Part shown: one piece after another, positions 7,866 to 16,887 of the stretch
How the letters are laid out: the number at the start of each line of letters is the position of its first letter
How positions within the stretch are numbered: position 1 is the stretch's first letter
DNA from: Parabacteroides distasonis ATCC 8503
Lineage (GTDB): Bacteria > Bacteroidota > Bacteroidia > Bacteroidales > Tannerellaceae
Direction of reading: 5' to 3'
Assembly: GCF_000012845.1 (NCBI RefSeq)
Contig: NC_009615.1
Span: 1,015,501-1,079,500 of the forward strand
DNA: 64,000 nt
Notes under the pieces: generated by a model
What the model was told of the DNA's origin: nothing
Databases searched by the model: none
What the model saw: the letters and a program-made list of their open reading frames with translations, nothing else
Translations under genes and position numbers: made by a program

Positions 7866-10800
7866 ATGCCCAAATTAGCGTTTCACATAGAAGCAGACTA
7901 TCAAAAAGTCATTAAGTTACGGGAAGAGATAGATAAGCTGAAATCTACTATTTCCGGGATGGATGGTAATACATCTCCGGCTACTTTCCGTGCGATGGAA
8001 GCCCAATTAGCTAAAAACACGAAAGAATTGGATTCTCTTGTCGCTTCAGCTGTACGTGCTGGTAATGAGATAAATCAAGGTTTTAAAAAGAAAATATTTG
8101 ATGCCTCGCAAGTTGTAAACGGGTTCTCAGAAAAGATTATCGCTCAAAAGTCGGTAATTAAAGGCATAGAAGCGGATGTAAAACGCCTTGGTGAAGCCTA
8201 TCGCATCGCATTGAAAAGAAATCCATTGTCCGCTAATAAGAAATTGGAAGAATATAATGCTGTACGTAAGGCTTTGGATGAAGAGAAGGCAGTTTTGTTC
8301 GACTTGACACAACAACAAGCTGGGGCACGTCTGTCTGTAAAGAAACTTCGTGACGAATATGCCCTTTATAAAGACGATGCTAAAGAGGTAGTAGAGAGTA
8401 ATAACGGTATTGCTATTTCTTGGAAGAAGGTATTGGCTGTTATCGGTGGGGTAGGTGTGTTGAAAGCGTTGGGTTCTGAAATTATCCGTGTGCGTGGCGA
8501 GTTCCAAGCCGCAGATACGGCTATTCAAACCTTGTTGGGAAGCAAGGAAAAAGCGGATGCGCTTATGTCGCAAGTACGTGAATATGCTAAGATTTCTCCG
8601 TTAGAGTTTTCGGATGTAACCCAAGCTACGCAGATGATGTTAGGCTTTAATATCGAGGCTGAGAAAGTACCACGTTATTTACAGGCTATTGGCGATGTCT
8701 CTATGGGAGATACCCAAAGGTTTAACTCGCTTACGTTGGCTTTCTCTCAAATGTCGGCGGCAGGAAAGTTGATGGGGCAAGATCTTAATCAGATGATTAA
8801 TGCCGGATTCAATCCATTGCAAATCATGGCAGATAAGACCGGAAAATCTATTGCTACGCTCAAAGATGAGATGTCTAAGGGGGCTATTTCCGCTGAGATG
8901 GTACAGCAAGCATTTATTGATGCTACCTCCGCAGGTGGTAGGTTCTATAATATGTCAGAGAATGCTTCCAAGGAGATAAATGGTCAACTATCTATGATGT
9001 ACGATGCATTGGATAGCGTTTTCAATGATTTGGGTCAGAAATCGGAAGGTGTTATCATGTCTGGTATTCAGGCGACTACATCCTTGGTTGAGAACTATGA
9101 AACAGTTGGTAAAGTATTAGCAGGATTGGTGATTACTTATGGAGCATACCGTACCGCTGTGATGCTTGTTACTGCTGCTGAAAGCAAACATACTATTGTA
9201 GAGATAGGGCTTACCAATGCTCGTGTATTGGCACGGAAAGTACAGCTTGCTCTTAATGCCTCAATGCTTACCAATCCTTATGTTGCTTTGGGAACGGTAA
9301 TTATTGGTTTGACAGCTACAATGTTGGCTCTATCTGACAGTACAACCATAGCAGAAAAGGCTCAAAAGAGATTCAATGATGAACAGGATAAAATGATTCA
9401 ACAAGAGACAGATCGAAAGAATCAAGTTGAATCATTGATACGTATAATTCAAGATGAGACAGAAACGGAATTAGCTAAAATATCCGTTTACGAACAGCTA
9501 CAGAAACTATCTCCTGCGATAACAGGAGCGTACAAGTTGGAAGAATTGGCCGTGCTTGATTTAGCAGAAGCAAATAAGTTATTAAATAAAGAACGTGATA
9601 CCAATACCTATGATTCGTATATCCGAAACATAGATGAGTCTACGCAGCGATTAAAGAAATTACGAGAGGACAACGGGAGACTTATAGGCGTATCTCCTTC
9701 AACAGGAATACCGCTTACTGTAAACAACAATAAAGCGATTGCGGAAGAAGAAGAACGTATCAAACTCCTACAAAAAGCGTTAGAAAATTTCAAAAGAAAG
9801 CTGTCAAAATCAACAACAGACACGACAAAAGAAGAAATAAAAAATAAATCCTACTGGGAGAAGCAGAAAAAAGAAGCGGAAGCCGCTCGTGACGCTTTAG
9901 CTGTTTCTGAGAAAAATTCAAAGAAATGGAATGAGTACACTAAACAGATACAGGAGGCACAGGAACAAATAGACAAATATTCAAATCCAAATGAGAAGGA
10001 TAAGAGTACGGATAATCAACTCAAGCAACAAGAGAAATTGATAGACGAACTCCTATCCCTCCGCCGGCAGAACCAGCAATCCGAGATCGACCTGATGAAA
10101 GAAGGCTCCGCAAAGAAGATCGCCCAGATAAACCTAGACTATGACAATGAGATCGCCGCCATACTTACCAAGGAAAAAGAGTGGAAAGACGCTCAAGGTG
10201 GCAAACTGACTAAGGAACAGACCGTGGAGATTCGTACAGCCTTGGTGAACTCATACGTCAAACGGGAGCGATCGACCTCTAATGTGAATAAGGAACAACT
10301 GGAGGAAGAGAAACGTGCCATGAACGAGTATCTGAAAGAATACGGTTCTTATCTTGATAAGAGAGATGCTATCACGGCTCTTTATAACGAGAAGATAGCC
10401 AAGGCTACGACGGAAGGCGAGCGTAAGTCCCTTTCCGAGGCCATGAAAAGGGAACTGTCTGATCTCGACATAGAGGCGAGCAAGACGACTTCCGCTATCA
10501 GTCGGTTGTTCGGTGACATGAAAGACAAGACCCTCTCCGAGTTGGAGGCCATCAACCGGAAGGGGCGTGAAGCCTTGGAGTTCTTGAAAAGCGGTGTCTG
10601 GGATGAGAGCAAGGGCAAGGATTTCGGTATCACGAAAGAGACGTTTGAACTGTGGAGTAAATCACCCGATAAACTAAAAGATATCTCGGATGCGCTCAAG
10701 GAGAACAAGGAAGCCGCGGACAAGTTGCGCCCGGCATACGAGAAGGTCGCCAAAGGTCTGAAAGGCGTATTTGAGGCTGGTAACGATACGAAAAAGCTGC

Positions 10801-12032
10801 GACAGGCAATTGACGATATAGAGGAAGGGCTTGGCGAAATCATGCGGTCCGGGCAATTCCTCTCTGATACTTTCTCGAAACTCGGGGATTCGTTCGGTGG
10901 TGCGTTCGGTGAGATAGCCGAAGGCTTGAATGTGGCCATGGACGCGGTCAATTCCGCCATGGACGGGGCGAAAGCCGGTGCGATGTTCGGGCCGATCGGT
11001 GCGTCTGCCGGTGCCGCTATCGGGGTGGTCACATCCCTTGCCTCCTCTATCGCCAAGATCCATGACAAGAAGAACGAGAGTCGTATCCAGCGTTTGCAGG
11101 ATCAGATCGACACGTTGGGCAAGTCGTACGATAAGCTGGGCAGGTCCATCGAGAAAGCCTATTCCAAGGATGCCTCCAAGCTTATCGACCAGCAGAATAA
11201 GCTATTGGAACAGCAAAAAGTGCTTATCCAAAACCAGATCAAGGAGGAGGAGGACAAGAAGAAAACCGACAATGACCGCATCAAGGAGTGGCGGGACCAG
11301 ATAGACGAGATCAATAACACCATAGCGGATAATAAGGAGGCCGGCAAGGACGCCATTTTCGGTAGTGACATAAAATCGGCGATCGACGATTTCGCCAACG
11401 CTTACGCCGATGCGTGGGCCGCCGGGGAGGACAAGGCGCGATCGGCCAAGGATCTCGTGAGGAAGATGATAAGGAACATGGTCACGGAGTCGATCAAGGC
11501 CGCCGCTTCCGATCCCATGAAAGAGATCCGGGAGAAGCTGCTCGAGTTCTGGTCCGACGATTATATCAGCGACTGGGAACAGGATTATCTGGATCGGAAG
11601 GCGCAGGAGCTGGCCGACGACCTCGACCGTAAGTTTGGTTGGGCCGACAAATATTTCAATACCGGTAATGCGGTAGAGGAGGACGACGGGCGTACGGCCT
11701 CGTCCAAAGGTGTTGGTTCCATCTCCCAGGACTCCGCGGATGTTATAGACGGTAAGATGTCGACCCAACTTATATTTTTAGATAGGACGTTGGTGCAAGT
11801 GACGGGTATAGCCGACCAGATGCGCTTCATCTACGACCTCCAGACAAGGGGCTGGAAGAACGTGGAGGCGATCAAGGACCTGTCCGGGAAGGTGTCGGAG
11901 AACACGGCCAAGGTAGCGGAGATCTCCGGACGTATAGAGGCCCTATCCGAGAAGATAGAGGCGAATACCAAGTCGGCGGCCTCCGGTATAAAGACTATTA
12001 ACGACAAGGGGATATTAATGAGATCAAGATAA
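7866..12032 (+). CDS. tail tape measure protein
   Basis: A 1388-residue protein. Residues 1-180 are coiled coil and about 195-400 form the conserved tape-measure domain. Two hydrophobic segments follow (about 415-438 and 465-491), then long coiled coils and a Gly/Ala-rich hydrophobic stretch at about 1036-1063. It sets tail length and is injected at the membrane. Base composition changes sharply near codon 728 (about 10,050): the 60 bases from 9421 have 18 G/C and those from 11401 have 41. The protein looks like a fusion of two phage lineages. Its end overlaps the next ATG. Confidence 0.9.
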   Translation: MPKLAFHIEADYQKVIKLREEIDKLKSTISGMDGNTSPATFRAMEAQLAKNTKELDSLVASAVRAGNEINQGFKKKIFDASQVVNGFSEKIIAQKSVIKGIEADVKRLGEAYRIALKRNPLSANKKLEEYNAVRKALDEEKAVLFDLTQQQAGARLSVKKLRDEYALYKDDAKEVVESNNGIAISWKKVLAVIGGVGVLKALGSEIIRVRGEFQAADTAIQTLLGSKEKADALMSQVREYAKISPLEFSDVTQATQMMLGFNIEAEKVPRYLQAIGDVSMGDTQRFNSLTLAFSQMSAAGKLMGQDLNQMINAGFNPLQIMADKTGKSIATLKDEMSKGAISAEMVQQAFIDATSAGGRFYNMSENASKEINGQLSMMYDALDSVFNDLGQKSEGVIMSGIQATTSLVENYETVGKVLAGLVITYGAYRTAVMLVTAAESKHTIVEIGLTNARVLARKVQLALNASMLTNPYVALGTVIIGLTATMLALSDSTTIAEKAQKRFNDEQDKMIQQETDRKNQVESLIRIIQDETETELAKISVYEQLQKLSPAITGAYKLEELAVLDLAEANKLLNKERDTNTYDSYIRNIDESTQRLKKLREDNGRLIGVSPSTGIPLTVNNNKAIAEEEERIKLLQKALENFKRKLSKSTTDTTKEEIKNKSYWEKQKKEAEAARDALAVSEKNSKKWNEYTKQIQEAQEQIDKYSNPNEKDKSTDNQLKQQEKLIDELLSLRRQNQQSEIDLMKEGSAKKIAQINLDYDNEIAAILTKEKEWKDAQGGKLTKEQTVEIRTALVNSYVKRERSTSNVNKEQLEEEKRAMNEYLKEYGSYLDKRDAITALYNEKIAKATTEGERKSLSEAMKRELSDLDIEASKTTSAISRLFGDMKDKTLSELEAINRKGREALEFLKSGVWDESKGKDFGITKETFELWSKSPDKLKDISDALKENKEAADKLRPAYEKVAKGLKGVFEAGNDTKKLRQAIDDIEEGLGEIMRSGQFLSDTFSKLGDSFGGAFGEIAEGLNVAMDAVNSAMDGAKAGAMFGPIGASAGAAIGVVTSLASSIAKIHDKKNESRIQRLQDQIDTLGKSYDKLGRSIEKAYSKDASKLIDQQNKLLEQQKVLIQNQIKEEEDKKKTDNDRIKEWRDQIDEINNTIADNKEAGKDAIFGSDIKSAIDDFANAYADAWAAGEDKARSAKDLVRKMIRNMVTESIKAAASDPMKEIREKLLEFWSDDYISDWEQDYLDRKAQELADDLDRKFGWADKYFNTGNAVEEDDGRTASSKGVGSISQDSADVIDGKMSTQLIFLDRTLVQVTGIADQMRFIYDLQTRGWKNVEAIKDLSGKVSENTAKVAEISGRIEALSEKIEANTKSAASGIKTINDKGILMRSR

Positions 12033-12454
12033 TGATGGAGACGGTTAACGACATAATCAAATCGGCCCTCTCGCTCGGGGCGTGCAGTGGTTCTAACGGG
12101 GTGACGGACTGGAGAAGCCTCGTGTGGCTGTTCTTCAGCCCGCAGGGGCGTGAGTTTTGCGCGGAGAATGATTTCCCGTCGCTAGACATGTTCCGTGGCA
12201 TGGCCGGTCACGTGATGCCCTATGGGGTGTACGTTGACTCCGGCCACGTGGACGTAACCAATCCCGGCAATATCGCCGTGATAGGTGATACGGATGCGGT
12301 GATAACGATAGACGATAACGAGCGTGTTCACAAGGTGATCCTCATGCACGGCGGCAAGGCTAGGGTCGTGGCGAGCGACTACGCCGTGATCCTGCTGGTG
12401 AATATCGGGGGAGAGGTTGAGATAAACAAGGATAATACCGTGGTGATCTTATGA
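12032..12454 (+). CDS. phage tail-region protein of unknown function
   Basis: A 140-residue protein, helical in the first half, with strands in the second (IAVIGDTDAVITIDDNERV, and VVASDYAVILLVNIGG) that look like a small beta-helix or jelly-roll repeat. It overlaps the tape measure stop by one base and the next gene by four. It lies between tape measure and distal tail genes, so a tail-tip assembly role is likely, but no family was recognised. Confidence 0.5.
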   Translation: MMETVNDIIKSALSLGACSGSNGVTDWRSLVWLFFSPQGREFCAENDFPSLDMFRGMAGHVMPYGVYVDSGHVDVTNPGNIAVIGDTDAVITIDDNERVHKVILMHGGKARVVASDYAVILLVNIGGEVEINKDNTVVIL

Positions 12455-13383
12455 GGGGTGAGTTATACATAGACGGCAAGGACGCCTACACCGATTTCGG
12501 CGTATGGATCACGGAGGGAGGTTACGACGGCCTCCTGCCTTTCCCCGAGCTGGTGGAGCCGGACAGGAACGACTGGCCGGACGAGGACGGCATAGAGCCG
12601 GACTTGGAAAAGCCCACCTTGAAACCACGGGAGCTCAACATCACGTTCGTCCGCAGCGTGGAGGGAAGATCCGCCGGCGATCTTGTCGAGCACCTATCGA
12701 AGCCCGGGTATCATGCCTTCCGCGTCCCCTCGCTGGGCAGGGAGTGGAGCTTGCGGCTCATCCAGAGCCCGGCGTATGAGGATTGGGACATGTTGGAGGC
12801 CTTCACGTTACGTTTCGCTGAGGACCGGCCCGTAAGACCCTCTTCCGTGGCGATCCCGGAGGGTGGAGGCTGGTACGTCCCACTCTCCGAGTACGAGCTT
12901 GACGGCGTGCCCCTGGACCGGTACGGCGTGATGGTGACGGAGGGTCGTGACGAGATCATGAGATCCCCGACCGTGAAGACTAACCTGTCCCGTACGGTAC
13001 TGGATGTTGACGGCAGGATATATGATACGGAAAACGTCGTTTTCAACAGCAAGGAGGTCACGCTTAAATGCTGCCTGATCGCCGGCTCAATGACGGCGTT
13101 CTGGACCTGTTACGACGCCCTGCTCCACGCCTTGATCCAACCGGGCGAGCGTTCGTTGTACGTGGATTACAACGTGGAGGAATACCCCTGCTATTACAAG
13201 AGGACATCCGGATGGAAGCTTGAGAGCCTCCGTGGGCGTGTGGTGGTGACATTCAACCTCGCACTGGAGTTCACGGTGTTCCGCCTTGGCGGGACGGACT
13301 ACCTGCTGGCCACGGAGGATGGTGACCTTATCGTCACGGAGGATGGAGAGTATTACATAGACCTGGGAACATATGAGAACTAA
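12451..13383 (+). CDS. distal tail (Dit-like) protein
   Basis: A 310-residue protein built of two similar halves, each beginning with a short strand motif (DAYTDFGVWITEGG at 10-23; VPLDRYGVMVTEGRDE at about 150-165) and ending in a beta sandwich. The duplicated beta architecture and the place after the tape measure fit a distal tail hub. It also carries TDYLLATEDGDLIVTEDGEY, a short tandem strand repeat near the C-terminus. Overlaps the next gene by 11 bases. Confidence 0.55.
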   Translation: MRGELYIDGKDAYTDFGVWITEGGYDGLLPFPELVEPDRNDWPDEDGIEPDLEKPTLKPRELNITFVRSVEGRSAGDLVEHLSKPGYHAFRVPSLGREWSLRLIQSPAYEDWDMLEAFTLRFAEDRPVRPSSVAIPEGGGWYVPLSEYELDGVPLDRYGVMVTEGRDEIMRSPTVKTNLSRTVLDVDGRIYDTENVVFNSKEVTLKCCLIAGSMTAFWTCYDALLHALIQPGERSLYVDYNVEEYPCYYKRTSGWKLESLRGRVVVTFNLALEFTVFRLGGTDYLLATEDGDLIVTEDGEYYIDLGTYEN

Positions 13384-14110
13384 GAAAAAGAAAATATCAG
13401 AACTCACGCTGGCCGACAGCCTTACCGGTCTGTACACGATCGGTTGCAAGATCATAGACGGCATACAAACCAGCGTGAAGGTGAGCCTCGAGGTGATCCA
13501 GAAGGCTTACGAGGACATGCTTACGGAGATCTCCAACGCCCGTGCCGCCACTAAGGCGGCCAATACGGCGGCCTCCAATGCCAACACCGCCAAGCTGAAC
13601 GCCGAGGCGGCCACGTCAAAGGCCAATACGGCTACGGCGAACGCCATCACCGCGACAGGGAACGCCAATACCGCAACCGGTAAGGCTAATACCGCAGCTG
13701 ATTTAGCCAATAAAGCCGCGGCTAACGCTAATGCCGCTCACGATGGGTTAGAGAAGATCAAGGAAGATACCGAAATCGCAACTAAAAACGCAAATGACGC
13801 GGCGAAATTGGCGAATGAGAAAGCTTCTTACGCCAACACGCAGGGTAACTTCGCCAAGACACAGGGTGACCGCGCGCAAGAGCTGGCCGACCACCCGTGG
13901 AAGGTTGGCGATAACGGCAACTGGTGGAAATGGGATCTGGATGGGGACAGGTATGTCGATACGGGCATCCTCGCTAAGGGAGGCGTCTTGTACCCGACCT
14001 TCACGATCAACCCCGCCGACATGACGCTGGTGATGTCCTACGAGGACGAGGTGTCACCAAACCTTGTCAAGCTCAACCAAGAGACCGGTGAGCTGTATTT
14101 GAACGTATGA
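13373..14110 (+). CDS. tail fiber-like protein with Ala/Asn coiled coil
   Basis: A 245-residue protein. An N-terminal anchor (residues 1-55) is followed by a 110-residue helical rod of heptad-like A-N-T-A units, then a C-terminal beta domain with WKVGDNGNWWKWDLDG and a collagen-free tip. This is the design of short trimeric fibers or baseplate spikes in Bacteroides phages. The internal nucleotide repetitiveness comes from the coding repeat. Confidence 0.6.
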   Translation: MRTKKKKISELTLADSLTGLYTIGCKIIDGIQTSVKVSLEVIQKAYEDMLTEISNARAATKAANTAASNANTAKLNAEAATSKANTATANAITATGNANTATGKANTAADLANKAAANANAAHDGLEKIKEDTEIATKNANDAAKLANEKASYANTQGNFAKTQGDRAQELADHPWKVGDNGNWWKWDLDGDRYVDTGILAKGGVLYPTFTINPADMTLVMSYEDEVSPNLVKLNQETGELYLNV

Positions 14111-14135
14111 CCAAAAAAAGGAAGGAGGAATTATA

Positions 14136-14897
14136 ATGAGTCAGATAGTATTGGGGAAGGTGGCGTTCGTCGATAAGGGCGTTTATGCCACGGCGAGTAC
14201 GTACAACACCTTCGATTTCGTCGTCACGGATGATAGCTGCTACCTCTGTGTCAAGGACGGAAACAAGAACCACCCCTTGACCGATACGGCTTGGTGGAAA
14301 TGTATCGCCCGTGGTACGCAGGCAACGGAAGCGGCCAAGACCGCCCTTGCGGAGGCGAATAAGGCTATCGAGGCCACGAGGAACGCTATCTCTGCTGCGG
14401 GTTTGGCTAACGCTAAAGCGTTGGAGGCTGGGAAACAGGCTGATTTGGCCGGTCGAGCATCTGATGAGGCTTTGGCTGCCGCTGTCGAGGCTGAGGCGAT
14501 GATTTCCGAGGGCAATGCGCAGATCGCTTCCATGAAAGCGGCCGAGCAATCGTTGATGAGTCAAGCGCTTCTTGCCCCTACCCGTATGGAGCTGAAATAT
14601 GTCAAGAGGATAACGTTAGGGAATGCCGTCGCCCAGAAGATAGCCGTGAGTCTTTTTCCAGCTTATGTATTACCTAATGTGATATTTCAACAGGCGTTTT
14701 ATTCCGGTGATGCGTTGTACGTGGACCCACGTGGAAACTTGACTGTCTGTAAGACCGGCACGGCCACGATCCACGTTATCCCGTCGCATAACACCTCGTT
14801 GTCCCAAACGATAGTCATTGAGGTTACTGCCCCGGTCATTCGTAAGGCCGGTAGCGTGATGAGATTTTTATCCGGTAGCCGGATACGAAAGGTATAA
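14136..14897 (+). CDS. tail fiber-like protein with coiled coil and Ig-like tip
   Basis: A 253-residue protein preceded by a strong Shine-Dalgarno (GGAGG) and ATG. Residues 1-60 form a small beta domain with paired Trp (TAWWKC), resembling carbohydrate-binding fiber heads. Residues 65-150 are an Ala-rich helical rod. Residues 160-240 form a Big-like Ig domain (TVCKTGTATIHVIPSHN). It lies directly upstream of the DGR target gene and is probably part of the same adhesion complex. Confidence 0.55.
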   Translation: MSQIVLGKVAFVDKGVYATASTYNTFDFVVTDDSCYLCVKDGNKNHPLTDTAWWKCIARGTQATEAAKTALAEANKAIEATRNAISAAGLANAKALEAGKQADLAGRASDEALAAAVEAEAMISEGNAQIASMKAAEQSLMSQALLAPTRMELKYVKRITLGNAVAQKIAVSLFPAYVLPNVIFQQAFYSGDALYVDPRGNLTVCKTGTATIHVIPSHNTSLSQTIVIEVTAPVIRKAGSVMRFLSGSRIRKV

Positions 14898-14924
14898 TTG
14901 TCTAACATTTTAATATACAGAATC

Positions 14925-16397
14925 ATGTCATTAACAACAGCAGAGGAGGAGAAGGTACGTGCGATTATCACGGCCTTCGATAACGGCAAGACGATCGACC
15001 AGCTGCCCTTGGCCGACACGAGCCAGCCCTCCAAGTATTTGATCGAGGGAGTGTCCAAGGAAACGGGCGAGTCGGTTAAGATCCCTTTCGCCGACGCGGT
15101 ATCGATCGTGAACAAGCACGTCGCTATCCGTCGCTGGAAACGTGGTCAGGGCACGCCAGTCGGCGAGGCTTACGGTAATATCGATTTCCTGCGGGATCTT
15201 CCCTCCGTGATCGGTCTGGGCTGCTACCTCGTGTCCGTTGACCGTAGCCGGCGTAAGCTTGACCCGACGAACCACCGTCGTTTCGCCGACGGCAGTCCCG
15301 CTGCCTTGGACGGCACGATGGGCGATTACCTGTGGTGCTGGAACGCCCACTACTACTCTTGGTGGGTTGACTCCACCTATTATTACGAGGCTGTCAGCCC
15401 GACCCCGATCGAGGGTCATTTGAACTATTACATCCCGGCCGGGGGTACGTCGGCCTTGGGAGCCGGCGTCATGGACCGTACGAGCGGCACGTTGGTCTCC
15501 GTCGTCAGTGACGATCCCCGTTATCGTGGCGGGAACAACGATGCGACGAGGGATGGCAAGCACAACACGCAGCTAGGCATGGTTGCCACGAACATGAACG
15601 CCGCGGCTTTCGGCACGGCCGCCCGCAAGAAGGGTGAGGGCTGGGAATCCGGCTGGTTCGTCGCGAACAGCGTCGTCGGTTATCTCTACCGCCTTATCAT
15701 GGGTACCCGTGATTGCCAGTCCGCGTTGAACCCGGTAAAGGACTCCAATGGCCTATATCAGGGCGGTACCGGTAAGGGGGTTACGGAATGGTCTTGGGAT
15801 CCTTGGTCGAGCCATAACGGTGGTTATCCGATTATTCCGACGAGCGTAGGGATCGAGTTGGGGGACTCGGTCGGCGTGAGCGACTACGCCGTGAAGGGCT
15901 CGGACGGTGGTACCGTCCACCAAGCGCACGTCCCTTGCTTCCTAGGCTTGAAGAACTTCTACGGGCATATCGGTCTGATCGAGCGTGGCGCTTTGATAAA
16001 CAAGCTGTCCGACGGTAGCGGAGATTATTATGTCGCCCCGTCCCTTTACTCGGCTTTCAACATCAACTCGATCGAGGGTCTGATAAAGGCTGCGAAGGTT
16101 CCTAAGAACGATCCCAGTGGCTGGAAATATATCACTGAGCTCAGTATGCAGAATCTATGCTCCGCCCCGACTGTCGCCTCCGGCAGCTCCAGCACCTATT
16201 ATTGCGACGGTTGGTATAACGACAACGCTATTTCCGGCCTTCGCTGTCCGTTCCGTCGTGGTCATGCGCACTACGGTGCTTTTGCCGGCTTAGCGTACCT
16301 CTATGGTAGCATTGCGGTCTCGCACGCTTACGTGGACTGGTCGTCGCCCCTCTGCTATTTTGCAGAGGACGTAAGCCCCGTGCCCGTGCAGTACTAG
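14925..16397 (+). CDS. DGR target (variable) tail protein
   Basis: A 490-residue protein starting at ATG 14925 (MSLTTAEEEKVRAII); an upstream TTG at 14898 is less likely. The N-terminal 60 residues look like a tail-attachment segment, the middle is Gly/Trp/Tyr-rich, and residues about 437-476 are the variable repeat (RCPFRRGHAHYGAFAGLAYL onward). The fold is presumably C-type lectin-like, as in other DGR targets, with variable residues on the ligand-binding face. It should sit at the tail tip and set host range. The gene ends only 14 codons after the repeat, and those codons contain the DGR hairpin. Confidence 0.85.
   Translation: MSLTTAEEEKVRAIITAFDNGKTIDQLPLADTSQPSKYLIEGVSKETGESVKIPFADAVSIVNKHVAIRRWKRGQGTPVGEAYGNIDFLRDLPSVIGLGCYLVSVDRSRRKLDPTNHRRFADGSPAALDGTMGDYLWCWNAHYYSWWVDSTYYYEAVSPTPIEGHLNYYIPAGGTSALGAGVMDRTSGTLVSVVSDDPRYRGGNNDATRDGKHNTQLGMVATNMNAAAFGTAARKKGEGWESGWFVANSVVGYLYRLIMGTRDCQSALNPVKDSNGLYQGGTGKGVTEWSWDPWSSHNGGYPIIPTSVGIELGDSVGVSDYAVKGSDGGTVHQAHVPCFLGLKNFYGHIGLIERGALINKLSDGSGDYYVAPSLYSAFNINSIEGLIKAAKVPKNDPSGWKYITELSMQNLCSAPTVASGSSSTYYCDGWYNDNAISGLRCPFRRGHAHYGAFAGLAYLYGSIAVSHAYVDWSSPLCYFAEDVSPVPVQY
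16232..16351 (+). repeat. DGR variable repeat (VR)
   Basis: These 120 bp match 16605-16724 except at 16269, 16272, 16302, 16309, 16312, 16323, 16329 and 16335. At each the template has A and the VR has C, T, T, G, T, C, T and G respectively. Each change hits one of the eight AAY codons, giving His, Tyr, Tyr, Ser, Ile, His, Tyr and Asp. The last 14 bases, TGGTCGTCGCCCCT, are invariant and GC-rich, as expected of the IMH (initiation of mutagenic homing) end. Confidence 0.95.
16349..16368 (+). promoter_or_regulatory. DNA hairpin at the 3' end of the VR
   Basis: CCTCTGC (16349-16355) and GCAGAGG (16362-16368) form a perfect 7-bp stem with the 6-nt loop TATTTT. It overlaps the last three bases of the VR. 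The corresponding template positions have no such repeat. In the Bordetella phage BPP-1 DGR a hairpin or cruciform just downstream of the VR marks the target for retrohoming; this element has the right place and size. It also codes for the last residues of the target protein. Confidence 0.75.
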
Positions 16398-16432
16398 CGT
16401 TCATTGTGTTCGGGTGTCCATCGTGTCCATTA

Positions 16433-16532
16433 GGGTGCGAAGCGCCCGAGCACCCAAGGCACGTAAGTGCCGCATCTTAGTTCTTTGACATGTTGTTTCC
16501 GTTCCTGTTTTATTTTTCCCGCCGTAAGGCGG
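16433..16532 (+). ncRNA. hairpin cluster between VR and TR
   Basis: Three hairpins are visible: GGGTGC/GCACCC (16433-16455), GGCAC-GTAA-GTGCC (16458-16471) and CCGCC-GTAA-GGCGG (16519-16532). The last two share a GTAA tetraloop of the stable GNRA class. The region could end the target-gene transcript or form part of a structured RNA upstream of the template. There is no good T-run after any stem. Whether it is transcribed with the template RNA is unknown. Confidence 0.45.
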
Positions 16533-16554
16533 TCGCACTTGAAAAATTAAATAT

Positions 16555-16562
16555 TACATTTG
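16555..16562 (+). promoter_or_regulatory. -7 box upstream of the template repeat
   Basis: TACATTTG matches TAnnTTTG. A start about 7 bp downstream would place the 5' end of the template RNA near 16570, some 35 nt before the TR. No -33 TTTG is seen at the usual spacing, so strength is uncertain. It would drive TR RNA and probably the reverse transcriptase. Confidence 0.45.
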
Positions 16563-16604
16563 TGCCGCCTATTGATTGGGCGGGTTGTCTTCTCTGACGT
16601 CCAG

Positions 16605-16724
16605 TTCCGGCCTTCGCTGTCCGTTCCGTCGTGGTCATGCGAACAACGGTGCTTTTGCCGGCTTAGCGTACCTCAATGGTAACAATGCGGTCTCGAACGC
16701 TAACGTGAACTGGTCGTCGCCCCT
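16605..16724 (+). repeat. DGR template repeat (TR)
   Basis: These 120 bp hold 19 adenines, 16 of them paired in eight AAC or AAT codons in the target frame. AAY is the codon class that gives the widest amino-acid range and no stop codon when A is randomised, a hallmark of DGR templates. The TR lies 163 bp upstream of the reverse transcriptase start and 254 bp downstream of the VR. Homology ends at 16724; a frame remaining open around it is not evidence of translation. Confidence 0.95.
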
Positions 16725-16887
16725 AGGATATGCCGCTGATTTATTCAGTAAGAAGAAGTGGAGGAGAGACCCTGTCACTGGACAAAAAATCAAGGCTAAA
16801 GGTATAGTCCCGGTAGGTTGATAAACCGACGGCTCATGACCCGATGGCGATTGCAGACACTGGACACTAAAAGACACTTGGGACACC

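Noticed and set aside
10382..11068. A 228-codon open frame on the minus strand
   Set aside because: It lies fully inside the GC-rich part of the tape-measure gene; low-complexity Ser/Ala/Pro content marks it as an antisense shadow.
13500..13760. Repeated GCCAATACGGC-like DNA, considered as a tandem repeat element
   Set aside because: The repeats follow the helical A-N-T-A protein repeat of the fiber gene and need no separate explanation.
16725..16731. Extending the VR/TR match beyond 16724
   Set aside because: Three of the next four bases differ, one of them G to T, so adenine-only change no longer holds and homology has ended.
16576..16821. An 81-codon open frame spanning the template repeat
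   Set aside because: It is open because the template shares its frame with the target gene. Its start lies in unrelated DNA and it has no ribosome site. The template works as RNA.
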